Below are positions 49,101-59,434 of a stretch of 64,000 bases of DNA, piece after piece; the first letter of the stretch is position 1, and every line of letters starts with the position of its first letter. The notes below the pieces were generated by a model, which did no database searches, was not told where the DNA came from, and saw nothing but the letters and a program-made list of their open reading frames with translations. Source of the DNA: Tamarix chinensis (lineage: Eukaryota > Streptophyta > Magnoliopsida > Caryophyllales > Tamaricaceae). Where the stretch lies: contig CM060180.1 of the NCBI GenBank assembly GCA_030549775.1, positions 81,809,672-81,873,671 on the forward strand, given 5' to 3'. A program made the position numbers and the translations under genes.

Positions 49101-50523
49101 ATGAAATAATAAGGAAATGATGTAAGCACTATACAATTGCATTTTTCTTCTTATAATTTTGTTTGACAATTATTAGAATGCGTTTAGATCTTCTGTTCTG
49201 CAACTGGATTGATGAGACTGTATTTTACCTAATGAGACTGTGGGTCTGCTGTTCAGATAAACATAGAGCCTGCAGCTGAGCCAACTTTGAGCCATCAAAA
49301 TGAGGATCCCAAGAGTGCTACTTTGATGGCTGAGATGCAACATGAAATGGAGTCTGGAAGTTCTACTGACAGAATAGGCAGAAAGCCTGACTGTCATCAT
49401 TTAGACGATGGTCATGGAATCTTGGAGACAGAAACAAAGGGAAAGGAACAATCTCTTGCAAATCCAATGAGGAGCTCCCGTAAACATTCGACAACACCAG
49501 AGTTTGCTGGAGGGCTGAAGATTCCCTCTGGGGCTAATCTATTTCCCAAGAAGCAAGCGAAGCAAGTAATTGATTTTAACAGGAAAAAACCTCAGTCAAC
49601 ATCAGGAAAAAATAGTGATGGAAGTAAAAAACGGGGTCGACCCAAGAGGGATGCTGCAGAAGGATCTGGAGGCAAGGTAATATCTGGGCTTGATCTATCA
49701 GTTATCTTTCTCTGAAAATTGTTCTTATGGTCTTCTCTTTGCTGTGCTGTTTATATAGAGATTGGCTTTGAAGTCCAAAGGAAGTGCAGTTAAGAATGAA
49801 GAAAGTCAGACAGAAGAAACATTGAAAAAGAAACCCCAGAGAAAGCTGAATACTGTGACTGATGGGGTGAAAATTTCTTGCCTCATTTGCATTCCATTAT
49901 ATTTGGCAATCGTCGAGAAGTAGTTGATAGATGATAGTTGTGGCAATTTTTGTTTTCCCTTTTCTTTTTCCTACCTTCTTGGGTATTATTTCCTCTAAGT
50001 TGTGCTATCAAGCTTGGTGTTCTTTATGTTGGGATTAAATCAGTCCGTCAATCTATGGCTTCTTGTCGGGTATTATTTCCTCTAAGGTGTGCTACTTGAC
50101 CTAGGAGCATCCGATTACTATTATGGTGAGCCATATATACATTATAATTAGCTTAATGGATGTTATTTGCTTGTAGTTGAAATGATGCTTCAGTCCCTTG
50201 GGATATTGGTTGATGTGAAGTAGTTTCACTAAGATGTGATTTTATTGCATTTTCAGACATTGGTGCCATTTTGTTCTAAACTAAGATTGATGCGCTAATA
50301 ATTTCATACATAAATTCCGCTTGACATTGTTTTCCTTTTAATGTACTTTTTTGATGCATTCTTGGATAGCTTTTGATATCTTAGATGTTACTAAAGGTGG
50401 TGTTATGATGACTATGACTCAGCAGTCAGCAGGGGTGTTAGTAGTACCGTTAAACTTGTTAACCAAAATAAATTGCCCATGGTTTCCTTTTGTTAATGGT
50501 TTGAAAAATTACAGTATAGCCAC

Positions 50524-50554
<31 letters not shown>

Positions 50555-53500
50555 TTTAATGTAATGATTTATTACAGTTTAAGAAATCATATTTCGACTT
50601 ATCACTGTAAACTGTTAGCCTTTTTTACGTATGTAAGGTGAGGGTTTGGTGAAAACCATTGCTTAAATAAACATGTGAAAACCACTTTCTAGTGTTGGAT
50701 CATGAAATCAATAGTTGAGATTTTATGCGCATCAAAGTCTTGACCATTGATTTCTTGGCCCAATTGCTAAAAAGTGGTGTTTATATACACATGAAATCCC
50801 GATCCTTTGAATCTTGATCTAAGGGCTAAATTGTGGTTTTTCTTCCTATTTTAAGTGGTGATTTTTACGTTGATGAAATAGAACATAAGAAACATCAAGT
50901 AAGACATCACTATCTTTTCGTAATAAGTTCTATAACAAACTTCTTAACGTTATTTCATGAAGAAAGAATCTTTGATATCGTTAGGTGAAAGTCTCGTCCA
51001 TTTTGCCATCAAAGCAATTTACTTGGTCAGGCCTGTGTTAATACAATAAAATTGTGGTCGGTCTTGGTGTCATTGCATGGAACATTGCAGATAAATAATA
51101 TGTTGTGGTCATGGCATAATTTTTCATCTTTATTTTCTTTTTCATAAAATATAAATCATGTCTAATATCCTAATATTGATGACCTGTTAGATTCATGCAA
51201 ATATTTATTGGTTTTTTATAAGCTAAACGCTTACAAATAACGTGTTTTCATAAAGAAGAATAAAACTATTTCTTTTGTTAAGTATGTTTATTATGTGTAA
51301 ATTTAGACTGAATAATATATTTCTAAATAAATATACTGAAGTATATTCAGATTATTTTTATGACGAAGTTGATTTTATAATATATGCTAGTTGAAATATC
51401 AGATATAATATCACACAATATTTGATACATCACCGATATATCAATGTTATGGGTGTGAAACAGGTTTTATGTGTCATTTGGTCAATACAACGTGTCAAGT
51501 CTCTTAAACTTGATACGCAATATATTGGCATACGGCTGATATTTCTCTCCATGAATGTACTAGTAATAGTAAATAGATCCTTAATTTGTAACTCCAATTG
51601 GATATTTGAGAAAACTGTTTGATTTGGTTGAAGTTTATTTTCAAATCGTAAAATTATGCTTGTTTCTGTTTAGGTGCCAAGCTGCACCAAGCTGGCCTGT
51701 GCTGTCACCAAAACCAAGTTCAAATTTATAGTAAACTCAGGAAACTTCCGTCTGGCCTAATTAAGAATGCCTTATCTTGTTCATGCTCTGAATAATCTTG
51801 GTTGATTGACCCTATATCAATTGTGTCTAATTGTATGTGAGCAACAATCACCTTCCTTCCCCCCTCTCCTTCCCTTGGGGTGAAAGTGCTTGATGCAGCC
51901 TTGCAAATTTCAGGATAGACGCTCTTTTGTTTGATCATGTTTTCATATATGAAGAGTTATTGGCCTCTCATGCCAAAAATGGCGATAGTGCATGTTGCAT
52001 CACATGTGAAAGACAGTGAGGGTGCACCTAGCATTGCATGCCAAGAATGATGAAGGTTCATGTGGCCTCAATCCTAGAATCTAAGTGAGCATACTCTTTC
52101 ATTATAGAGGGATTATATCTAATTTAAACCATGTATTTTAGGATGAGTATATTGCTAGATTTTGAAAACTCATATAATTATAATTTCAGTCTCTTTTCAT
52201 TGGTCAGGTATTTTAATTGTACAATCTTATGCCCTAATATATGAAAGGGTGGACAACTCGTGCGAGTGCAATTCCTCTTTTATTCAATTGATAGAAAGAA
52301 CCTAGTGTGGCCTTGATGCAAAATTATGGCTCATTCATGCAACACATGTCTCTTGCTTAAATATTCATCATGCTTGATTATGTAGTTCAATCTTTACCTA
52401 TATTCGTTTTCTAGAGTTGTACTTGTTTGCTCATTTTCCCTTTTATGGTGATTTCCAGGTCTTTGAAACGCCCTATGGTAAAAAGAACTATGAGGATGAT
52501 ATTGTTGGCTGCAGGATAAAAGTTTGGTGGCCGGAAGATAAGACGTAAGCACCTTAGCAGTAGCTTTTTCTGGCAATCATTATGTTATTGTCTATTAGTT
52601 TTTTATTACTTGCCATTTTGTCATGGGCCTCATTGCCTGCTGAGATTTTGGCTACTACTTGGTTGGGCATTGTCTTCGTTTATGACTCATAGTCTCTGTC
52701 TCACTACTTGTATGAGATCAATATGCATAATGAAATTTGAGAGCTTTTTGTGCTGCTTGAGTTTATTCTGAAGGTTTGCTAAGTTTAAGACCAGTTAATG
52801 AACCTTTTCCTTGTCGCTAAGTTTACTTGATTTGATAAGAAGACAGCTTTTGCTGGGGCTTTCATTTGCTAAATTTGTAGCCTGAATAAAGAAAGTTTTA
52901 TCTTTCTTGTGACCGGATAATCTGCAGTATGGGCAGGGCTTATTTTCTTTGCTAATGGGCTACTCTCTCTCTCTCTCTCTTTTTAAATTCTATGGTGATT
53001 GGAAGATATTTAGAATATCAGAAAGATATCAATTATGGTTGTGTTTGATACTTTGATCTACTTCGCATATTTGAAATTGGAAACTCCAATCTGTCTGAGG
53101 ATCAGGATTCTGGAAATACAGAATATCAAGTGCGGCAGGAATTTATGTGAATCACATTCTCAGAGGTTGAGGATTCTGAGTTGTGACCAGAGTTACGCAT
53201 AATTGATCATCACATGTTCATGAGTTTTTATTATGATGATGTGCTTTGAGGGGAATGTTTTAAAGATCTGGGTGTTTTGGTGAACATTCTCTAGCATATT
53301 ATATAATTATTACTAAGCTATCTCTACCTCTTTCTAGTAATTTGCTCTTGTGATTTGCTTTCTTATCATGTATTCTGCTCAATCCATTAGCAATTGGATG
53401 TTCCTGAAGGTTGTCCAGTTAAATCTGTCTCTTGGATGTGGGCACCCTAGGCGTGTACATTTTAGCCCTTCATTTTTCTTTTTGCTTTTCTCCAGTGAGA

Positions 53501-53771
53501 GTATAGTAATTATGGTCTGCTTGTTTTATGCATGGATACCATGTCTTGGTATTGGAATGCTGCCTAAAATTATATTATGATGCCAAACTCCTAGATCCTA
53601 AACCACATCACAGGGTCAGGAAACAAATGAGCACCAAGTTTTGTTGTCCCATTTACCTTGCTGGCACTTGTTCTCTGTAAACATTTTTCCTGTTTCTGCT
53701 TTGATTTTTCTGGATGTAGGTATTATGATGGTGTAATTGCGCATTTTGATCCATCAAAAAGGAGGCACCAG
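37031..53771 (+). CDS. PDS5: Sister chromatid cohesion protein PDS5 homolog, C/D type (partial, 9 exons)
   Basis: PDS5 proteins bind cohesin in the nucleus and help hold or release sister chromatids; plant C/D-type proteins are short and carry a C-terminal Tudor-like domain. Exons: 37031-37138, 38445-38648, 38752-38933, 48083-48209, 48314-48508, 49257-49676, 49759-49866, 52459-52544, 53720-53771. All joints are GT-AG and the frame stays open for 494 codons. Residues 1-272 form the conserved helical region (ITAPDAPYSDEKMKEIFEL, VAKVRSCVMMLDLECDSLI, LKPFL). Residues 273-448 are a charged linker with an AT-hook-like RGRPK (398-402). Residues 464-494 start the Tudor-like domain (VGCRIKVWWPEDKTYYDGVI). 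The next segment, expected as V.YDDGD.E, is not in the window, so the 3' end is missing or the gene is broken. Introns 3 and 9 hold retroelements. Confidence 0.9.
38140..38307. repeat. Tandem duplication in PDS5 intron 1, period 84 bp
   Basis: Two copies (38140-38223 and 38224-38307) share 'acctaatacagacctgtctt' and 'ggttgataatatttatttt' and differ at about 9 of 84 positions by eye. It lies 138 bases before exon 2. Confidence 0.9.
38445..38648 (+). CDS. PDS5: PDS5 exon 2
   Basis: 68 codons between TTTCCAG and GTAGGT. Encodes LLRNSDINIKVSVAACLNEI and MRITAPDAPYSDEKMK, the most conserved N-terminal block of plant PDS5. Confidence 0.93.
38752..38933 (+). CDS. PDS5: PDS5 exon 3
   Basis: 182 bases, ending in phase 2 inside an Arg codon (CG|G). 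Encodes EIFELMVESFDNL and VAKVRSCVMMLDLECDSLI. The acceptor is TTTGTGCAG and the donor GTGAGA. The following intron is 9,149 bp. Confidence 0.92.
39000..41560 (-). mobile_element. Copia fragment in PDS5 intron 3, antisense, itself interrupted
   Basis: Minus-strand traces of RT (TGIVISQRKYIVDLLNETG near 40925-40865), RNase H (NLVTC near 40525 and WLIEFTN near 40450), then after an interruption SACRLFLKFSRQ (about 39280) and FVSKLGNLRGAS (about 39205-39170), the usual Copia end. The 'aggaagttagtaaagatatt' stretch at about 39165-39145 looks like the start of its 3' LTR. The segment at about 39410-40285 is unrelated, suggesting a nested insertion. It lies about 70 bases after exon 3 and is heavily decayed. 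Confidence 0.65.
39880..40035 (+). repeat. Interspersed repeat family copy 1 (R family)
   Basis: Carries 'gcagtattgtagtatcgcag', 'ggatattttatatgtcg', 'acaacatttattgtcaaata' and 'ggtaaatatcaaat'. The same order occurs at 55905-56105 (plus) and 41578-41880 (minus). No protein is encoded. Confidence 0.6.
41578..41880 (-). repeat. Interspersed repeat family copy 2 (R family)
   Basis: The reverse complement reads 'attgcggttgcaactgcagt', 'agtttatatgtcgcagtaat', 'cacaacgaatattgcaaata' and 'agtaaatatcgacaaatatc', parallel to the copies at 39880 and 55905. It abuts the Copia fragment in PDS5 intron 3. Confidence 0.6.
42413..45390 (-). mobile_element. Truncated long LTR in PDS5 intron 3 (minus orientation)
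   Basis: Starts TGTAACACTC. Repeats of 'ccactattattaagccggtgg' type lie at 43290-43840, and 44200-44350 matches 1030-1150 ('tactcataattactt.gattatttca'). A GTGCA/ATGGCTGTG motif cluster lies at 45215-45390. The distal part present in the copy at 17645-20002 (leader and gaggtatt edge) is missing, so the element is cut at about 45390. Confidence 0.65.
45391..48082 (+). other. Rest of PDS5 intron 3
   Basis: Holds a 19-bp direct repeat CTGCCACAGTGCAATACTC (45391-45409 and 45495-45513), a CT microsatellite (46078-46096) and a short tandem duplication 'caagttagaaaattggacta' (46388 and 46428). 45400-46000 may be another decayed retroelement, but I could not assign it. It ends at the acceptor CTTTCAAG. 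Confidence 0.5.
48083..48209 (+). CDS. PDS5: PDS5 exon 4
   Basis: 127 bases completing the split Arg codon. Encodes SVFLAMETIMTLIIDESELV and PPELLKVLLTSV, matching the PDS5C/D order. The donor is GTAAAA and the phase after it is 0. Confidence 0.9.
48314..48508 (+). CDS. PDS5: PDS5 exon 5
   Basis: 65 codons. Encodes LGAKVIQNSAEKLKPFLMTS and DDYAPTLKSIC. The acceptor is a tandem AAGCAG, so an alternative start three bases earlier (48311) would add one Gln. The donor is GTAAGT. Confidence 0.88.
49257..49676 (+). CDS. PDS5: PDS5 exon 6 (charged linker with AT-hook-like motif)
   Basis: 140 codons of low-complexity, charged sequence between GTTCAG and GTAATA. Contains KKRGRPKRD (RGRPK at 49632-49646), the core of an AT-hook that can contact the minor groove of AT-rich DNA. 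The linker is poorly conserved in length among PDS5C/D proteins. Confidence 0.88.
49759..49866 (+). CDS. PDS5: PDS5 exon 7
   Basis: 36 Lys/Glu-rich codons (RLALKSKGSAVKNEE, LKKKPQRKL). Acceptor TTATATAG, donor GTGAAA. Phase 0 on both sides. Intron 6 before it is only 82 bases. The boundaries are less certain than for the conserved exons. Confidence 0.75.
49867..52458 (+). other. PDS5 intron 7
   Basis: 2,592 bases with no recognised element. A (CTT)n run sits at 50527-50553. Around 51060-51200 the sequence faintly recalls the R family ('attgcagataaataatatgt'), but the match is too weak to call. Confidence 0.6.
50527..50553. repeat. (CTT)n microsatellite
   Basis: About nine CTT units in PDS5 intron 7. 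Confidence 0.9.
52459..52544 (+). CDS. PDS5: PDS5 exon 8 (start of Tudor-like domain)
   Basis: 86 bases encoding FETPYGKKNYEDDIVGCRI and KVWWPEDK, the first strand of the PDS5C-type Tudor-like fold. Acceptor TTTCCAG, donor GTAAGC; it ends in phase 2 in a Thr codon (AC|G). Confidence 0.92.
53720..53771 (+). CDS. PDS5: PDS5 exon 9 (Tudor-like domain, continued)
   Basis: 52 bases encoding YYDGVIAHFDPSKRRHQ, with acceptor GATGTAG and donor GTGAGA. In homologs the next exon supplies the V.YDDGD.E strand. No such exon was seen downstream. Confidence 0.9.
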
Positions 53772-55904
53772 GTGAGATACCTGCTCATTTGCTAATATGC
53801 AGTTCTCATGCATCTATTTCATTGGTGCCAGCAATGTGAAATAATTTCTGTTTATGCGTCTTTGATTATTATTTCTCATCGAGATCATGCTAGTTTCATT
53901 AACTTCAGGCTTGATCTTAATTTGGAAGAAATGTCTGGCATCTTAAGGCACTTTGAATCGTCACGTGGTTGAACTTTACAGCCTTGTACATAGTTTGCTG
54001 CAGAAGACGAGTGTAATATTAGGAGTGGCCTGATGGTTTTTATTTATTAATTATCTTTGTAAGTGTGAAATATTAGTGTTATGGTCCCCTTATTTTAATC
54101 CTATGACATTCAGTTTGGGTTCCAATTATGAATTAGGTCTTCTATTAGCCTTTGTTGTTTCTACACTTGTGTTTCATGGCTTACGATTCGTTGTTAGGAA
54201 TGAAGGAGGCATAGTGGCATGTGGTGGTGCTTTAGAGGCGGTGTGGCCGGCAACACCTGTAGAGGAGAGGGAGGGCTGATGACTAGGGTTCCCGCAGGGT
54301 GGAAATTATTAAGTGGATAGGAAATCAACATTGTTAGTTTATTTGTTGATTTGTAATATGTTGCTCAAATCCTTATATATAACCCATCATAGGCTACTTG
54401 GATTAGGCTCGAAATTGCTAATTACCTTACAAGATCATTATTTACATGCCAAAAAGAGTAAGTATCACCCTATCTAAATAAAATCTTCACCTTATGACTA
54501 CCTTATATGATATATCTAACCCTAAGTAAATAAAATCCAAATCAAATCTCCAGTAATATTTAAATAACATATACTACTAAGTAACGAAAGACATTGAGTA
54601 AGATGCTAAAATGGGCTTAAACAAGGCTTTTAGGCCTCGTAAAGTTAGGATGATAACATTACATCTCCTGTGGACATCGAGCTTGGCAAGCTCGAAGATG
54701 GGATGCTGTAGCTAGACTCTTCTAAAGGGATTCATATTAAGAAGTCATGCAACACCTTCCACTTTACACCCTTTGATCAAGCACCCCTTGAGGTACGGGA
54801 CAGAGATTCTCCTCTTTTAGCTCCCCTATGAAGGGGTAAGTATCCCCCAAAACAACTTCTAGGAATCCCATGGAGCCACATAAACATCCCAGCCAAGACT
54901 CTTGTCCTGTGACATAGACTCTAACTCTTTCATGGACTAGGTCACCCATTCTTCGATAACTAATGAAATTGGCATACTATCTCATGGAGTGATCCTTGAA
55001 TGAAAAGCCTTAATTAATGTAGAGTTCATATAATATTAAGGGTTCGTGGTCTTAGCCTATACAATCTGCAACCTTTGCCAATAATAGGGGGTGAAAGATA
55101 GGCATTGGGTTCATGGCTACTTGGATTGACTCAAGATCAATGGGCTCAAGGGTCTTCCTTTGTTGAGCTACTAGTATGTATGGCACTCTTAGGGTTTGTT
55201 GACCTAGTATTGTTGGAAGAGGGAATATTTGATTGTTGGCATCTTACTCCATCACTCTGCCCTTATAGAGGTTTGTCACCCAAAATATTCCCAAGCATGT
55301 GCCACACTATTAACTCCTTAGCATCTTGAGACATGTTGCACTTTACTTCTTTGAGACCAGTGGATGGGCCGATTGTCACGTACTTGAGTCCTTCAAACCT
55401 CTTAGATGCAAATATGCTCAAAAAAAAAAAAAAAGCTATCTTCCCTATTGCAAAATTCATACTCTTCTCTACTCAACAACCTAGTGCTTGAGTACTTGAT
55501 GCTATTTGATAGGGACCATGGACTGTCCGATGAAGATTAGGATTGTCTGAAGCATCAAAACTATGCAAACTAACCTAGTTACAGTTCAGCCTGCACTTCT
55601 TGGCTATTGCTATTGACACGTGGAACCTAATCTAGGAGGTTCTTGTCCTTGTGATTGCAAGACAGCGAAGGACGACTAATGATGGCTCATTAGGCGATTG
55701 CCATTTGTTCAACTCAAGATCAAGGGGCGGTGTGTGGCATCTTTGGTGGCTTGTTTGGGTGGCGTGAAAGATTTTTGGTTGGGGTGAGTGCTAGGTGGTG
55801 GCCGACAATAAGGGTAGGGGTAGTGAAGGTCTGAGTTGGGCTGGTTGGGGACTGACTAGCATTGGTGAAAGTTGTCTTTTGTGTTAGGGTTATGGTGGGG
55901 GCAA
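53772..55904. other. PDS5 intron 9 or 3' flank, first part
   Basis: No PDS5 exon is recognised. From about 54280 the sequence changes character (CA/GA-rich phrases, short unrelated open stretches such as 55105-55329 plus and 55460-55263 minus) and may be repeat-derived, but no family could be named. Confidence 0.45.
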
Positions 55905-56105
55905 GCGATAATACCGCGGAGGCAATTGCGGTTATGATGTTGTGAATGATATTTTATATAGTGCGGTATGTTTTTATGTTTTTATTTTTTTTACAATAAA
56001 TATTTGTAAATATCAACAGATAAAAGTAAATATTGGGTGATACCTAAAATATAGTCAATAAATACGTGAAATTTTAAAACCGTTACATATCATCAATTTT
56101 GAGTA
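55905..56105 (+). repeat. Interspersed repeat family copy 3 (R family)
   Basis: Carries 'ataccgcggaggcaattgcg', 'gatattttatatagtgcggt', 'acaataaatatttgtaaata' and 'aaaagtaaatattgggtgat', in the same order as the copies at 39880 and (reversed) 41578. Confidence 0.6.
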
Positions 56106-56690
56106 TCGGTTGACCCAAAATCAAAGGTATTTGGGTGATGGGGGTAGTGTTGTCAATTGAGAAGGTGTCAACAATGAGGTGTAGGGTATGCCTAAGGGGG
56201 AGTAGGGTGGTTGGGGGTGGTTTGTTGGGCTAGTGCTATGGCTGTAGATAAAGATGTTTGGGTGGCAAGGGTGGTGTTGTTAGTTGAGAAGGTGTTAGGG
56301 GTTTGCTGATGGGGGTTAAGAATTGTAGGGTTGAGCGGGAGCGATTGGTTGATGGCAACAGTGGTTGTTTTTGGGTGGTGTGATGAGTAGCTTTTGTTGG
56401 GAACCGGGTTGTTTGCCAAATATGTGTTTTTATAGCTACTATTAGAGATTGACTTTTCATCACAAAGGACACTTAACGACCATCTTAGCTTCGAGGAAAA
56501 AAAATCACAAGAGTTTGCTTCCTAAACATTTTATTAGCGATTGCATAAAGGGGGCAAAGAATTTGTCAAACGTCACTAAATTGATTGTGGCATTTGATAC
56601 CAATTTGTTATCGCCCCCTTCTTCAAATCTTGACACAATAGGGTTTGGGTTTGGACTAGGAGAATGAGGTATTTTGTTTCTGCGCGTTAA
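56106..56690. other. Unassigned tract
   Basis: G/T-rich on the plus strand, with overlapping open stretches in several frames that look non-coding. Two related phrases ('gtggtgttgtnanttgagaagg', near 56145 and 56272) suggest a local duplication. Confidence 0.35.
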
Positions 56691-57196
56691 TGTTCTTGGT
56701 CATGGGCTAGGCCTGTAACCAGACCCATGTGGGCCTAGCTACCTAATTTTTGTCCCAATAGATTAAGGTTAAATTTAAGCTTTTTAATAAGTGGCGGACA
56801 TTTGTTTTATTAAATTCTTAGCACGTCCTAGTTTATTAAGTGATTTATGTACTAGGGTTTACTAGCCCTTTTTAAGAAAAGGCTTGTTAGGCCTTAGGCC
56901 AGCTAGAAGCCCTATCTTGCTTTGGATGTTGTAATAAGCTATTAATAAGTGTCTATAGTCTTAGACATAAACTCATTGGGAGAATTAGCGAATAGTTAGT
57001 TCTCTAGCTCTCTTCTCTCCCTGTCGCCTCTTTCTCCCCTTATCTAGTCTTTACGAACCCTAACCCTTGTTCCCCCACTCATTCATAATCAATTAATTTT
57101 CCCTATTCCCTTTCGTTGAAATATCTAATTCCATGGGATCTACTGTGATGCTATTGTTGGCTTGTGGCCTGATTCTCACATAAGATCCCCAACAAA
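56690..57196 (+). mobile_element. LTR fragment ending at a tRNA-Met-type PBS
   Basis: Leader-like, ends near ...CCCCAACA just before a PBS. Contains a pyrimidine-rich promoter-proximal stretch (57000-57120). The left edge is not determined. No partner LTR was found. Confidence 0.5.
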
Positions 57197-57210
57197 TTGG
57201 TATTAGGGCC
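57197..57210 (+). other. Primer-binding site (initiator tRNA-Met type)
   Basis: TTGGTATTAGGGCC, a two-change variant of the usual TTGGTATCAGAGCC. Confidence 0.65.
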
Positions 57211-57655
57211 TAATGTTGGTGCTGTGAAGGAAGCCCTCAATGGAACTCTCAACGCATAATTAGTCTCTCAGAGACATTGGATGGAACAACTAAAAGCTGA
57301 AAGGAACTTTGTTAAGATATGGAACAAAAAAGGCTAGTTATGACTAAATTGTTCTCATTGGCAACCAACCTCCAGCAGTTGCCATCAGCATACTAGTGTG
57401 TCTTCTACATTGCCCTAATAGGCAGTCTAAATGATGGTTGCTAGCCTAATGATGCTCTCGCTACTTAGTCACACATTGCCCTCTTCATTAGCACCTCCCA
57501 TCACTGTTGCTCCACTTCCCGACCACAAGGGGTTTGGGCAATCCTTGACTGCCTTCCTGAAGCTTTGCTAACCCTCCACCATCATGAAAACCCATCCACT
57601 AGACCAAAGAATCAAATTACTTCCCTTTACAACTACTCAGTGACCACCACCACAC
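57211..57655 (+). mobile_element. Leader/gag start of the retroelement at 56690, cut by the Copia
   Basis: Downstream of the PBS; no intact gag is readable. It ends at 57655, where the Copia LTR begins, so the younger Copia probably landed in this older element. The 5 bases before the LTR are CACAC. Confidence 0.45.
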
Positions 57656-58392
57656 TGATTGTAGGAAAAATAATGTAGAAATATATGTAGCAAAATAATA
57701 AAATGAGAAGATGATTAACCGATACTTGAAAAAACCGAACGTTGTGCCGTGATCTAAACCACTGCCATGAAGTGAAGAACAGTAGGACACCAGTGTAGAT
57801 CTCCTCTTAGCCGACTCACCCCCAAGGTTACACAATTCTTTCAATCCCGTGCTCTTGTGAGTCGTGATGGAAGGATTGCAATAGCAGATTTGATACCTAG
57901 ATTTTATGTAAAAGAGAAGAATTCCCCCTGCAAAACCATTCTATAGTCTTATGTGTTTTTTTGAGAAATAAATATGGCTTCAAGAGTAGGTTAAAACCGA
58001 AGAAAAAATAGTGGAGTGGAACGTCTTTTACTTCTCACACGAAGGAAGAAAAAATAAAAAAACGTAAAGATCTCAATTGCAGAAGACTTAATAAAAGAAG
58101 ATTGTGACGAAAAAATTCAGTAAAAAGAAAGTCTGATTCGTCTGGATCCCACATCCACACCCATGCCCTGCCCCGCTCGGACTGGACGGGCGGGCGGCGG
58201 CGTGCGTGCACGTGTGTGGTATATATTCTAGCTTACTAATCTACGAAAACAACCAAAACTTTCAACTCAAAACATGCCCTTGGGTGAGAGGATATAAAAG
58301 CTTAAAAAACCAATGTTTCCTACTAATGTGGGATACAAAACAATGCACATAGTAGCTATAGGAAATAAATTGCTGTTATGCCATTGCCAACA
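57656..58392 (-). repeat. 3' LTR of the Copia element, 737 bp
   Basis: On the minus strand it starts TGTTGGCAATGGC right after the purine tract GGTGGGAGAT and ends CCTACAATCA. It is homologous to 63373-64000, with many point differences and two longer gaps in the right copy (about 70 bases near 57945-58020 and about 15 near 58255), so the insertion is old. A CpG-rich block (58170-58210) lies within. Confidence 0.85.
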
Positions 58393-58405
58393 ATCTCCCA
58401 CCAAT
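58393..58405 (-). other. Polypurine tract of the Copia element
   Basis: The minus strand reads ATTGGTGGGAGAT, adjacent to the TGTTGG start of the 3' LTR; the standard place and composition for second-strand priming. Confidence 0.75.
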
Positions 58406-58999
58406 GGCAAATAGGAAGTAAAACACAAAAAATCTAGGAAAAGAAGGAATAACACTTAAGTATCAATATCATGAGGATTGAATTGATTTGTAGTGAAGTG
58501 ACACAACAATCGTATTCTGGGAGTGAACAAATCTTGAACTGCCTAGACTTAGATTGAGATCCCTGCAATACATGTTTTACCTTAAAAACATGCTATTTCC
58601 GCGATAATAACACAATCGTTTTTAATAGCCATGCACACACTTTGGATACTCATTGGTGCTGTAGAAAGACAACATTAGCCTTTCATAGAAGGTGACCTAC
58701 CTTCACATTCACCTAGGTAAATCCATCAAGTGCATCTTACAAGCACACCTTACTTAGCTATGGATTCATCAAGAGCATAAGAATGGTCAACCTCATATAC
58801 ATTAAGCGTTGAGTTCATCAAGTCTGTCTCATTAGGACTACCCAATAATAGAGTTATGAACTCATTAAGAGTCTAAGCTCAACCTGTCCATATAGCACTA
58901 CCACAAGCCACAGGGATGGGAATGTAGTGCATTAGAGTAATCATATGGTTTTGTTTGACCACGAATGGTATCCACTATACTTTCCTCAACTCAAAGGTT

Positions 59000-59430
59000 T
59001 AAGCTCCACGCCCTTTGATGATTCGAGGATAACTCTCCTCGTTAGACCTTCTGTAAGAGAGTCTGTCAGATTTCTCTCTGATCGTACAAACTCTAATGAT
59101 ATCACACCGTTCCTTAGCATTTCTCTCATAGAATTGTGTTTTACACAAATGCGTCTCCTTTACCATTATACACACTGTTTTTGGCAATACAAATAGCTGC
59201 CTGTGAATCACAATGCAGGGAAACCGCCACATTAGGTTTCCTCCACAATGGCACATTAGCCAGCAGATTCTTCAACTATTCTACCTCTTGACCAACGAAT
59301 TCAAGAGCAAGAAATTCGGATTCCATCTTAGACCGAGCAATACAAGTATGCTTAGCAGACTTCCACGATATAGCTCCTCCTCCCAATGTGAAAACATATT
59401 CACTGGTGGAATTGACCTGATCGTTATCTG
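59000..59430 (-). pseudogene. Copia RNase H remnant
   Basis: Phrases [35 protein letters not shown] and LHCDSQAAICIAKN are readable on the minus strand. The Asp and Glu of the active-site region (CDSQAA, MESE) are kept, but stops interrupt the frame. Confidence 0.8.
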
Positions 59431-59434
59431 AAAT

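Noticed and set aside
58170..58210. CpG-rich block as a possible CpG island or promoter
   Set aside because: Only about 40 bases inside the Copia LTR, present in both LTR copies with CpG decay. Best explained as LTR sequence.
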